Assembly: GCA_964292325.1 (NCBI GenBank)
Contig: CAXYVG010000065.1
Coordinates: 1 to 21,395, forward strand
Length of the DNA stretch: 21,395 bases
Direction of reading: 5' to 3'
Source: CTSoil-075 sp964292325
Lineage (GTDB): Bacteria > Bacillota > Negativicutes > DSM-13327
Program-made: the position numbers and the translations under genes
In this document: positions 1 through 7,159 of the stretch, piece after piece
Position numbering within the stretch: the first letter of the stretch is position 1
Layout: the number at the start of each line of letters is the position of its first letter
The notes under the pieces: model-generated
Database searches by the model: none
The model's input: only the letters and a program-made list of their open reading frames with translations
Told to the model about the DNA's origin: nothing

Positions 1-118
1 TGTCAAGGTCAATTGAACTGCCGATAAGCCATCGCATAGCGATTTCGTTCTTCTGTGAGGGTTGTCGCACCGTGAGGTGCGCTTCTACTCGACCCTGTTG
101 CCCTGCTGTTGCCTTTGT
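1..118. other. Structured non-coding segment at window edge
   Basis: No coding region is seen in these bases. Two hairpins are visible. One is ATCGC-ATA-GCGAT at 31-43. The other is nested: AGGGT (58-62) pairs with ACCCT (92-96), enclosing CGCACC (66-71), loop GTGA and GGTGCG (76-81). The base composition is more GC-rich than the sequence that follows. The YgjP-like reading begins abruptly at about 119, so this segment may be the end of an inserted element. It runs off the window and I do not recognise a family. Confidence 0.35.
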
Positions 119-589
119 TTATGGGGCAAGAGATATCGTTTATAGGTTGTATATTCTAGCCAATGTAATGATGTGCAAATAAAAGGCGAACGATTAATCT
201 TACAGGTACGAGAGACTAGCACTACAGATCAACGGGCGAATATCCTGAATGCTTGGTATCGTGAACATATAAAGAAGGAAATACCACCACTGATTGAGAA
301 ATGGCAGAGGATGATTGGCGTTGAGATAGCTGACTGGGGTGTTAAAAATATGAAAACACGCTGGGGTAGTTGCAATGCTAAAGCAAAGCGTATTTGGCTG
401 AATCTTCAGCTTGCTAAGAAATATCCAAAATGTCTGGAATATGTTGTTGTTCATGAGCTTGTTCATTTGTTGGAAAAAAAGCATAATAAGGATTTTGTTG
501 CCTATAGGGATAAATTTTTATTAGATTGGCGAATTACTGAAGATGAACTGAATGGACTTATTTTGGACTATATAGAGGAACAATCATAA
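119..589 (+). pseudogene. YgjP/DUF45-type M48 metallopeptidase, truncated and interrupted
   Basis: The family are small zinc-dependent peptidase-like proteins (YgjP, SprT-like fold), often carried beside restriction-modification genes; the substrate is generally unknown. The C-terminal part is intact from a GTG at 173 (138 residues). It has the WGSC motif near residues 64-67 and the zinc motif HELVH at 94-98, with third ligand H104 followed by NKDF. The same frame continues upstream as LWGKRYRL (119-142), which matches the GKRYxL segment preceding this region in full-length relatives of about 230 residues, but a TAG stop at 143-145 interrupts it. Nothing family-like is readable before about 119, so the first third of the gene is missing. 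The GTG at 173 has no clear ribosome binding site. I therefore call a pseudogene. A short expressed C-terminal product is possible, because the catalytic residues survive. Confidence 0.7.
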
Positions 590-928
590 TAATTGAAATA
601 ACGTATGGTGTGGGGGTGAGCAGGAAGAGTAGGGATATAATATTCTGAGGAAAAATAACTCAAAGAATGACTGAAAAATCAACAATAAGACGCTAATAAA
701 ATAAGAGCATGGCTTGCATACATGGGTACAGATTACGTTTATTTTGAAAATCGATAAGTCCTCATAGTTTACTGCTTTTTTTTGTAAGCTCTCGCCTATT
801 CCAATATCATACATTATTTAGTAGGAATAGTAATTACTCACAAGGAGTTTGTCAAAGCGGGAAGAATATAAAGGTTTATCATGAGTAATTTACAAATCAC
901 GAAATATATAATCAAGGTGGGGATACCG
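590..928. other. Intergenic region with no recognised feature
   Basis: This AT-rich stretch between the YgjP relic and the DUF5655 gene shows no hairpin terminator and no RNA that I recognise. The open readings in it, including one of 76 codons on the minus strand (584-814), have many stops around them and no family-like motifs. The last 48 bases would be coding if the next gene starts at 881. Confidence 0.4.
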
Positions 929-1855
929 ATGTCATCGTCAATCCAACTATTTCGCATTGGGGATCAAGTAGAAGCTCTGACTGGTCTAACCGTTCCTTTG
1001 GAAGCAAAGTTACAGAGGATTATCGAAGACAATATGGAATCTTTTTTCGATATCTCGTTTCTCGCCAGTGAATATTCCACAGGGAGAGTGCATGGAGGTA
1101 GAATCGATTCGTTGGGAATTGATAGTACAAATTGCCCAGTAATTGTAGAATATAAGCGCAGTCTAAGTGAAAATGTGATGAATCAAGGACTGTATTATTT
1201 GGATTGGCTTCTTGACCATAAGGCCGAATTTGAATTGCTAGTCTTAAATAAATTTGGCAGAGAGCAGGCAAACCAGATTGATTGGAATGGCGCTCGTCTT
1301 TTATGTATTGCGGGAAATTTCACTAAGTATGATGAATATGCAGTAAAGCAAATAAATCGAAATATCGAACTGTATCGTTATGTGAAATATGGGGAGGATC
1401 TTCTATTATTTGAACTTGTGAATGCAGTGATTAGCGAAAAAAACAATACAATCGCAGGATATGAAACAGATAAACAAAGTAATGCCACTACAAACAGTGG
1501 TAAAACTGTACAGCAGTTTATCGATGGCTCACCGGAGACTTTGAAAGATTTATATAAAATACTTAAGGATTATTGTACTCAGCTTGGTGATGATGTAACA
1601 GAGAAAATCGGAAAGCAACAAGTTGTTTTTAAACGCTTTAAAAATTTCGCATGTATTGAAGTACATCCTAGAGATCATGAGTTGGTAGTGTATGTAAAAG
1701 TAGATCCGGACAGTGTGTCTATAGAGAATGGTTTTACTCGTGATATGCGAGGGATCGGACACTGGGGAACTGGAGATTTGGAGATTCGTATTCGTGAACG
1801 AGCACAATTGGAAAAAGCAAATGAACTTATACAACGAAGTTATGATATTAGTTAA
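929..1855 (+). CDS. DUF5655 domain protein with NucS/DUF91-like PD-(D/E)XK nuclease fold
   Basis: A soluble protein of 308 residues. The N-terminal half carries HGGRIDSLGID followed by CPVIVEYKRS, giving the D-x13-E-x-K pattern (D60, E74, K76) of PD-(D/E)XK nucleases. The segment ENVMNQGLYYLDWL after it is characteristic of this family. The C-terminal 110-120 residues (from about 190) match the DUF5655 domain in layout. A nuclease role is inferred from the fold and has not been established for the family as a whole; such genes are common in restriction-modification and defence neighbourhoods. The ATG at 929 is preferred because it has AAGGTGGGG at a proper distance and the family N-terminus begins near SSSIQLFRIGD. 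An in-frame ATG at 881 with a weaker AAAGG would add 16 residues. The neighbouring YgjP-type relic fits a decayed accessory island. No partner methylase is visible. Confidence 0.8.
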   Translation: MSSSIQLFRIGDQVEALTGLTVPLEAKLQRIIEDNMESFFDISFLASEYSTGRVHGGRIDSLGIDSTNCPVIVEYKRSLSENVMNQGLYYLDWLLDHKAEFELLVLNKFGREQANQIDWNGARLLCIAGNFTKYDEYAVKQINRNIELYRYVKYGEDLLLFELVNAVISEKNNTIAGYETDKQSNATTNSGKTVQQFIDGSPETLKDLYKILKDYCTQLGDDVTEKIGKQQVVFKRFKNFACIEVHPRDHELVVYVKVDPDSVSIENGFTRDMRGIGHWGTGDLEIRIRERAQLEKANELIQRSYDIS

Positions 1856-1936
1856 TTGTGTAGGAAGGTATAATGGTGAAACATGATATACATGGGTGGT
1901 GAAAAACAAAAACTTATCTCATAAACAAACTACTAA

Positions 1937-2098
1937 ATGATGTTTTACATCTTTTCCTTTGGTACAGAAGAGATGGATCATATGGAAATGATTACAGCTC
2001 TGGTATATAAATTAATAGATGGAGCATCGCTCAAGGACTATGAAGAAGCTGGTTGGGCGGGAAGAGTAATGAAAAAGAAGACATTTGAGATTCAGTAG
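1937..2098 (+). pseudogene. Relic of CotJC-type manganese catalase
   Basis: A 53-codon reading begins ATG-ATG and contains GTEEMDHMEMI followed by TALVYKLIDGASLKDY and EEAG. The TEExxHxEMI motif is a metal-ligand helix of the manganese catalase/CotJC spore-coat ferritin-like family, and the following residues also follow the family pattern. Intact members are about 190 residues or more. Here only about 40 residues match (1937-2062), the reading then diverges, and it ends inside a terminator hairpin. In-frame stops lie directly upstream. CotJC is normally made late in sporulation as part of the cotJABC cluster; no cotJA or cotJB is nearby. I infer a deletion remnant, not a working small protein. 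Confidence 0.6.
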
Positions 2099-2127
2099 TT
2101 TTACTGGACCTCAAATGTCTTTTCTAT
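2078..2127 (+). terminator. Rho-independent terminator
   Basis: The arms AAGACATTTGAG (2078-2089) and CTCAAATGTCTT (2110-2121) are perfect complements and are followed by TTCTATAT. The loop contains a second small hairpin, CAGTA-GTTT-TACTG. The 5' arm overlaps the last codons of the CotJC-like relic, so it probably served that gene. Confidence 0.7.
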
Positions 2128-2318
2128 ATGGGGAAACGTAGGAAGAAGAAGATCTGTTAGAATATCATTCACACATTAGTCAGATTTGAGTGAAAAATGC
2201 AGAAGGAATATCATGGGAATGTGTAGAATCTACAATACGACATAATTCGCAGTTGTATCTGGAAGGTAAAGTTATAGATGTCACACTAAATTACTTGGCA
2301 ACACTTAAACGGAAGAAG

Positions 2319-4874
2319 ATGAACTATATGCTGTTTCATTCTAGTATATGTAAATATATTGCTGTATCTCTAATGGTTGTTTTTGTACTTCTTTTTAGTG
2401 CGGGAGATGGGCTTGCTGCCAGTACTACCAAAAAATCGGTGCTGGTTTTAAATTCATATCATTTGGGATATAAGTGGTCTGACGATATTATTGAAGGCAT
2501 ACAGGCTGTTTTTGCTCCTAGCGCTCAGAATATAGAATTGCACTTAGAATATATGGATACCCAGCGGATAGCTGACCCTGAGTATATGCAAAAGCTCTAC
2601 GAAGTGTATAAGTATAAATTTGCGAGCCAAAAATTTGATGTGATTATAGTTTCAGATGATCCGGCGTTTAATTTTGTACGCAAGTATCATAATGAGCTGT
2701 TTCCAGAGACACCTATAGTGTTTTGCGGGGTCAATTACTTTGAGGATTCCATGCTGACCGGTGAGCAATTGTTTACTGGCGTTGTAGAAAATCAAGATAT
2801 AAAAACTACCATTGAAGTGGCTTTAAGGCTACACCCTGACACTAAAAATATTTATTATGTGAATGACAGGACAGTGACTGGTAGAGCCATAGAAAAAGTA
2901 TTGTATGAAACTATGCCGTTGTTTGAAGATAGGATCAAATTTATTTCGCTGGTGGACAACACTATGGCGCAAAATCAGTTAGCAGTTTCCCAGTTGCCGC
3001 TAGATAGCTTGGTCTTATTTCTGATATTTTTTCAAGATGCATCGGGGCAGCGTTTTTCTTATGATGAAGGCATTTCGCAAATTTCAACTAAAAGTTCGGT
3101 TCCGGTTTATGGGGTATGGGATATGTATTTAGGCCATGGCATCGCAGGCGGAATGCTTACCAGTGGTTATTATCAGGGCGAAGCGGCAGCGAATATTGCA
3201 CAGCGGGTTATCAATGGTGAAACAGTCTCAAATATTCCTGTTGTAAAAAACAGTCCGAACTATTTTATGTTCGATAACCTTCAACTTAGGCGTTTCGGCA
3301 TAAGCAAAGCTGATCTCCCCTCAGACAGTTTTGTGATTAATGATTTTTATTCTGGGAAAAAACAAGTTCTGGTACTGAATTCATACCATTATGAAATGAG
3401 CTGGATGGATGGTATCATTTCGGGTATTGAATCAGTAATAGATCCTATGTCGGATATGGATATATGCTATGAGTTTATGGATATAAAACATAATCCCGGA
3501 CCAGAATATATCCAAAAGTTATACGAGATATATAAATATAAATTCAATAATAAACATTTTGATGCCATTATAGTATCTGATGATGATGCCTATAAACTCT
3601 TACTTAAATATCAGCCAGAGCTTTTTCAGGATGTTCCGGTGGTTTTTTGTGGCGTGAATTATTTTCAAGAAAACGATTTAAAAGGGAAAGGTCTGTTTAC
3701 CGGTGTAGTGGAAGCTATAGATGTAAAAAAGACATTAGAAATTGCATTGAAGTTGCATCCTATCGTCAAACGGATTGTTGTAATTAATGATAACAGTACT
3801 ACAGGAATAGCGAATAAGAAACTGCTAGAACAAGCTGCTACAGATTTTCCTACGGTCCAATTCATATTTTTTGAGGATATGAATATGACTGAAATACAGA
3901 ACAAAGTAGCCGCTTTAACAGATGACAGTTTGATTTTATTAATGACGTTTAATAAAGATAAGTCCAATAATGTTTTTTCTTATGAGGAAAGTATCCGTTT
4001 AATTTCAGAAAAAGCCACAGTGCCTATTTATGGTTTGTGGGACTTTTATTTAGGGCATGGGATTGTAGGCGGCATGATCACAAGTGCTTATAATCAGGGC
4101 GCGATGGCAGCCCAAATGCTTTTACGCATATTATCTGGGGTTAATCCTGCTGATATTATGGTACAAAAAGAAAGCCCCAACCAATATATGTTTGATTACA
4201 ATTATTTGCAGCGCTTCAACATTAGTACCGACCAGCTCCCGGCGGGTAGCATTGTAGTGAATCAACCGATTGCTTTTTATCAGCGCTATCAATCGACCTT
4301 TTTGGGAATTTTGATTTTTGGGATGCTTGCTTTGCTGATTATTCAGCACTACAAGGCGCAATTAAGACTCAAAATTTTTGCAACCACAGATGCTTTAACC
4401 GGAATTTTGAACCGGCGTACCGGCCTTGCGCTGATAAAAGAGCAAATGGATATCGCGAAACGTTATAATACTAAATTAACAATTGGTTTTATAGATTTGA
4501 ACGATCTTAAAGTAGTCAACGATACAGGCGGTCATGCGGAAGGCGATAAACTTATTCATGTCTTGGGGCAATTACTGACAAAACAGCTCAAAGCATCAGA
4601 TGTTTTGTGTCGGTTTGGCGGTGATGAGTTCGTGGTTGCCTTTACGAAATGTGATATGGAAAATGCCATGTTGATTTGGGAGAAGTTTGAAAAGGAACTT
4701 ACATTGTTTAATGAAAATAGTGGAAGTGTATATGTACTAAGTGTCAGCTCTGGTTTTGCTGAATATGATCCAAAACGAACAGTTTCTATGGATGAGCTTA
4801 TTAATATGGCAGATGATGCGATGTATGCTGCAAAACGCAAATATAAGTTAGAGCGTGGTAGCGTGAATAAATAA
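2319..4874 (+). CDS. Membrane diguanylate cyclase with tandem ABC-substrate-binding-like sensor domains
   Basis: 851 residues. An N-terminal signal/anchor (about 8-32) precedes two consecutive copies of an ABC_sub_bind-type periplasmic domain, at about 38-345 and 347-650. Each opens with VLVLNSYH and shares FDxIIVSDD, FCGVNYF, LFTGVVE and LGHGI. A transmembrane helix (about 660-678) leads to a GGDEF domain with an intact GGDEF at 767-771. The I-site position reads KASD instead of RxxD, so product inhibition may be weak. Members with this layout sense a small ligand outside the membrane and make c-di-GMP from two GTP inside; the ligand is unknown. The ATG at 2319 is chosen because it follows GGAAG and starts the signal peptide; an in-frame GTG at 2190 is the alternative. 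The gene stands alone between terminators. Confidence 0.85.
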   Translation: MNYMLFHSSICKYIAVSLMVVFVLLFSAGDGLAASTTKKSVLVLNSYHLGYKWSDDIIEGIQAVFAPSAQNIELHLEYMDTQRIADPEYMQKLYEVYKYKFASQKFDVIIVSDDPAFNFVRKYHNELFPETPIVFCGVNYFEDSMLTGEQLFTGVVENQDIKTTIEVALRLHPDTKNIYYVNDRTVTGRAIEKVLYETMPLFEDRIKFISLVDNTMAQNQLAVSQLPLDSLVLFLIFFQDASGQRFSYDEGISQISTKSSVPVYGVWDMYLGHGIAGGMLTSGYYQGEAAANIAQRVINGETVSNIPVVKNSPNYFMFDNLQLRRFGISKADLPSDSFVINDFYSGKKQVLVLNSYHYEMSWMDGIISGIESVIDPMSDMDICYEFMDIKHNPGPEYIQKLYEIYKYKFNNKHFDAIIVSDDDAYKLLLKYQPELFQDVPVVFCGVNYFQENDLKGKGLFTGVVEAIDVKKTLEIALKLHPIVKRIVVINDNSTTGIANKKLLEQAATDFPTVQFIFFEDMNMTEIQNKVAALTDDSLILLMTFNKDKSNNVFSYEESIRLISEKATVPIYGLWDFYLGHGIVGGMITSAYNQGAMAAQMLLRILSGVNPADIMVQKESPNQYMFDYNYLQRFNISTDQLPAGSIVVNQPIAFYQRYQSTFLGILIFGMLALLIIQHYKAQLRLKIFATTDALTGILNRRTGLALIKEQMDIAKRYNTKLTIGFIDLNDLKVVNDTGGHAEGDKLIHVLGQLLTKQLKASDVLCRFGGDEFVVAFTKCDMENAMLIWEKFEKELTLFNENSGSVYVLSVSSGFAEYDPKRTVSMDELINMADDAMYAAKRKYKLERGSVNK

Positions 4875-4918
4875 ACTTATACTTACTTTGAAGAAGTTAA
4901 GCCTGTCCCCTAATCTCT

Positions 4919-4958
4919 ATGATGTCAATCATGAATTATGATTGACATCATTTTTTTT
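4919..4958 (+). terminator. Strong rho-independent terminator
   Basis: A perfect 14-bp stem, ATGATGTCAATCAT (4919-4932) with ATGATTGACATCAT (4938-4951), loop GAATT, runs into a tract of eight Ts ending at 4958. It closes the cyclase gene and isolates it from the signalling operon downstream. Confidence 0.92.
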
Positions 4959-5033
4959 ACGCAGCTGTAGTTTATTCGAGACATACCGTTGATCCTTTTT
5001 TGCTATCGATGATTTTGGTAGTACTCTATAGTC

Positions 5034-5107
5034 TAGTTATTAACTAAAAAATAATATTTTGTTAACTAAGTGTCAAAAATCTAGAAGTATAATATAACTA
5101 AAAAATA
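5034..5107 (+). promoter_or_regulatory. Candidate promoter with clustered TAACTA motifs ahead of the signalling operon
   Basis: TAGTTA-T-TAACTA (5034-5046) is a perfect palindrome. TTAACTAA recurs at 5040-5047 and 5062-5069 (22 bp apart), and TAACTAAAAAATA occurs at both 5041-5053 and 5095-5107. A TATAAT lies at 5088-5093, but no good -35 hexamer stands 16-18 bp upstream, which would fit activator dependence. The spacings are close to whole helical turns (22 and 32 bp), suggesting a protein binding array. The regulator is unknown. Confidence 0.4.
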
Positions 5108-5137
5108 GTCGTTTGATTGCAATAGAGGGGGATTACA

Positions 5138-5509
5138 TTGAAAGCATTAATAGTAGATGATTCAAGTTTTGCTAGACGAACACTCGAAACATTTCTTAAA
5201 AGAAATTTTCCTAATATAGAAATTACTTTAGCTTGCAATGGGCGAACTGGTTGTGCTGCTTTTGTTCGCGAAAAACCAGATTTTATATTTACCGATCTAT
5301 TAATGCCTGAAATGGTTGGACAAGAGATGATTAAACAAATACGAGAAATCGATAAGCAGGTTCCAATTTTTGTATTAACAGCCGATATTCAGAAGGTTAC
5401 TAAATTTGAATTGATTCAGTATGATATTATGGCATTTATCAATAAACCATTAACCAGTGAGAATGGAGAAGTTATCAAACAAAAGATAGGAGTAGGAATC
5501 GATGCTTAG
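5138..5509 (+). CDS. CheY-like single-domain response regulator
   Basis: A lone receiver domain of 123 residues with no output domain. The acidic pair is D7/D8, the phosphoacceptor D53 (FTDLLMPE), the switch threonine T81 (VLTAD) and the conserved lysine K103 (INKPL). All catalytic positions are present, so it should accept phosphate from the kinase encoded at 7160. It starts with TTG; the choice rests on AGAGGGGG a few bases upstream and on MKALIVDDS being the normal start of a receiver. It is the first gene of the six-gene cluster and its last 8 bases overlap the CheC-type phosphatase, indicating coupled translation and a functional pair. Confidence 0.9.
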   Translation: MKALIVDDSSFARRTLETFLKRNFPNIEITLACNGRTGCAAFVREKPDFIFTDLLMPEMVGQEMIKQIREIDKQVPIFVLTADIQKVTKFELIQYDIMAFINKPLTSENGEVIKQKIGVGIDA

Positions 5510-6143
5510 TGAAATACAAACAGATGTGATAACAGAAGTTGTAAATATAGCGATTGGGCGGAGCGCATCTCTCTTATCTGAAATGACAGGACGAAAAGTG
5601 GAATTATCCGTTCCTTATATTGATCTTCTTACGATAAGGGATGTAGAAGCTCCAATTTTTTCACAATTCGCTGTTGATAAAGGACATATTATCTCTTCGT
5701 CGATCAAATTTGGAAATGAATTTCAAGGGAAAGCATTTTTATTGTTTCCGGCTCGTCAGGCTAAGCTTTTAGTTGGCTTGTGTCTAGGAGATAGTGTCGA
5801 TGATATGAATACAAGTGATAAAGATTTATTAGATACTGATTTTGATGTTTTAATGGAAATTAGTAATGTTATTTTAAACGCGATTATGGGTGGATTAGGA
5901 AATTTTCTCGAAGCAAAGCTAGTATACTCGCTACCTGAGATAGACATGTTATTTGTCTCTGCAGAGGGGCAAAGGGGATTATTGCAGGGACAAATGTATG
6001 TATTAGTATTGCAAGCAAAACTTGGTTTGGCGGATAATCAATTTGAAGGAACGATTTTGATCGCTTTGAGTTTAGACTCAGTAGCGCAGTTAATTAACCG
6101 GATTGATCGATTGGTGGGGAATTCACATGAAGCAAGTTTTTGA
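5502..6143 (+). CDS. CheC-type receiver phosphatase
   Basis: A soluble protein of 213 residues, close to CheC length, carrying both copies of the (D/S)xxxExxN active-site motif: D8-E12-N15 near the N-terminus and D115-E119-N122 in the middle. In this family the Glu and Asn position water to remove phosphate from CheY-P. The ATG sits inside the 3' end of the receiver gene (ATGCTTAG overlap), preceded by TAGGAG, so the natural substrate is probably the adjacent receiver. There is no CheD gene next to it, unlike many chemotaxis loci. The gene could be annotated as CheC or CheX-like; two motifs and this length favour CheC. Confidence 0.85.
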   Translation: MLSEIQTDVITEVVNIAIGRSASLLSEMTGRKVELSVPYIDLLTIRDVEAPIFSQFAVDKGHIISSSIKFGNEFQGKAFLLFPARQAKLLVGLCLGDSVDDMNTSDKDLLDTDFDVLMEISNVILNAIMGGLGNFLEAKLVYSLPEIDMLFVSAEGQRGLLQGQMYVLVLQAKLGLADNQFEGTILIALSLDSVAQLINRIDRLVGNSHEASF

Positions 6144-7089
6144 CCATATTTTGGATCATCTACATTTAGGAGTCGTACTGATTGATCATAACTATAGAGT
6201 GTTAGTTTGGAATAGTTGGCTGGAACGAGTCAGTGGCATCCCCAAAGAGGAAGCGATTGGCGGATTGATTGGTGAGAGTTGTCCATGTTTTCAAAAGAAT
6301 AGCTTTAAAGATATGCTGGATAATGCCATCCTCAATGGTGAGCATCGATTTTGTTCGGGGATGTTACACAATGCATTTATCTATCCCAAGGATAAGGCGG
6401 ATATCACTGAAAAAGGTCGGCAAAACATGCAGATTGAGGCATTTTATCAAGAGGGAGAAGTGTTTGCGTTAATCCAGATCAGCGATATCACCAGTCAGTA
6501 TCGACGTATTCACTGGCTGCAACATTTAGTCAAGGAGCTTGAAGTGGACTATGAATCAGTTAAGGAATCTGAGGAGCATGCCAAACGTAATGCGTTATAT
6601 GATCCTTTGACGGGGTTATGTAATCGGACCTTATTTTATGACCGACTCAGACATTCTTTGGATCAAGCTAGTAGGAATGATCAAATTGTAGCCTTGTTTT
6701 TTCTAGACTTGGATGGTTTCAAATCGGTGAATGATTCAATGGGACATCTTAGTGGCGATTTATTGCTCAAAGAAGTTGCTAACCGCTTGACTATGGTTGT
6801 GCGCAAAACAGATACCGTCTGTCGATTGGGTGGCGATGAATATACCATTATTCTTTCTGACATAAAAACGAAAAATGATGTGGAAACGATAGCCGAAAAT
6901 ATTCGTAGTTCATTATCGGCCGAATTTAATCTGGGAAATAAAAAGATATTTATTACTGTTAGTATTGGGATTAGTCTATTTCCGGTAGATGGGGATGACT
7001 CGGAAACTATGGTAAAGCATGCTGATTGTGCTATGTATTCAGTAAAAGCCACTGGTAAAAATGGATATAAATTTTACTCGATTCTATAG
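6127..7089 (+). CDS. PAS-GGDEF diguanylate cyclase
   Basis: 320 residues, cytosolic. A PAS domain (about 4-122) contains a SCPCF cysteine pair and ends in the usual ISDIT. A short coiled linker leads to a GGDEF domain (about 155-318). The signature reads GGDEY (235-239), a tolerated variant of GGDEF, and the inhibitory I-site RKTD (226-229) sits five residues before it. It is expected to make c-di-GMP under feedback control. The PAS ligand or partner is unknown; the Cys-x-Cys could bind metal or respond to redox state. The ATG at 6127 has GGTGGGGA upstream and overlaps the CheC-type gene by 17 bases; a TTG at 6103 is less likely. The overlap places it in the kinase operon, giving the phosphorelay a second-messenger branch. 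Confidence 0.88.
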   Translation: MKQVFDHILDHLHLGVVLIDHNYRVLVWNSWLERVSGIPKEEAIGGLIGESCPCFQKNSFKDMLDNAILNGEHRFCSGMLHNAFIYPKDKADITEKGRQNMQIEAFYQEGEVFALIQISDITSQYRRIHWLQHLVKELEVDYESVKESEEHAKRNALYDPLTGLCNRTLFYDRLRHSLDQASRNDQIVALFFLDLDGFKSVNDSMGHLSGDLLLKEVANRLTMVVRKTDTVCRLGGDEYTIILSDIKTKNDVETIAENIRSSLSAEFNLGNKKIFITVSIGISLFPVDGDDSETMVKHADCAMYSVKATGKNGYKFYSIL

Positions 7090-7159
7090 TAATTTTTGGA
7101 AAGTGACTTGATGAGTAGTTAGTAATTCACCATTATACGAGGGAACGTAGGAGGTCTTG

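Larger units (their letters stand above)
1856..2318. other. Intergenic region holding the CotJC relic and its terminator
   Basis: Apart from the relic and the hairpin, no gene is supported. The frame of the downstream cyclase stays open back to a GTG at 2190, but the extra 43 residues have no family character and precede an obvious signal peptide. I therefore treat 2190-2318 as untranslated leader. No convincing promoter pair was found. Confidence 0.4.

Noticed and set aside
65..82. GTCGCACC...GGTGCG resembles the stem of a type I-C CRISPR repeat
   Set aside because: Only one copy is present, the usual ATTGAAA repeat end is missing and there is no spacer pattern.
584..814. 76-codon minus-strand open reading
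   Set aside because: No ribosome binding site, no family-like motif, and composition consistent with chance in AT-rich spacer.
2190..2318. Upstream GTG start for the tandem-sensor cyclase
   Set aside because: It would place 43 residues without family character before a clear signal peptide; the ATG at 2319 has GGAAG just upstream.
4903..4910. CTGTCCCC, whose complement GGGGACAG recurs at 16384-16391, as a possible dispersed repeat
   Set aside because: An 8-base match on opposite strands is expected about once by chance in a window this size and the flanks do not match.
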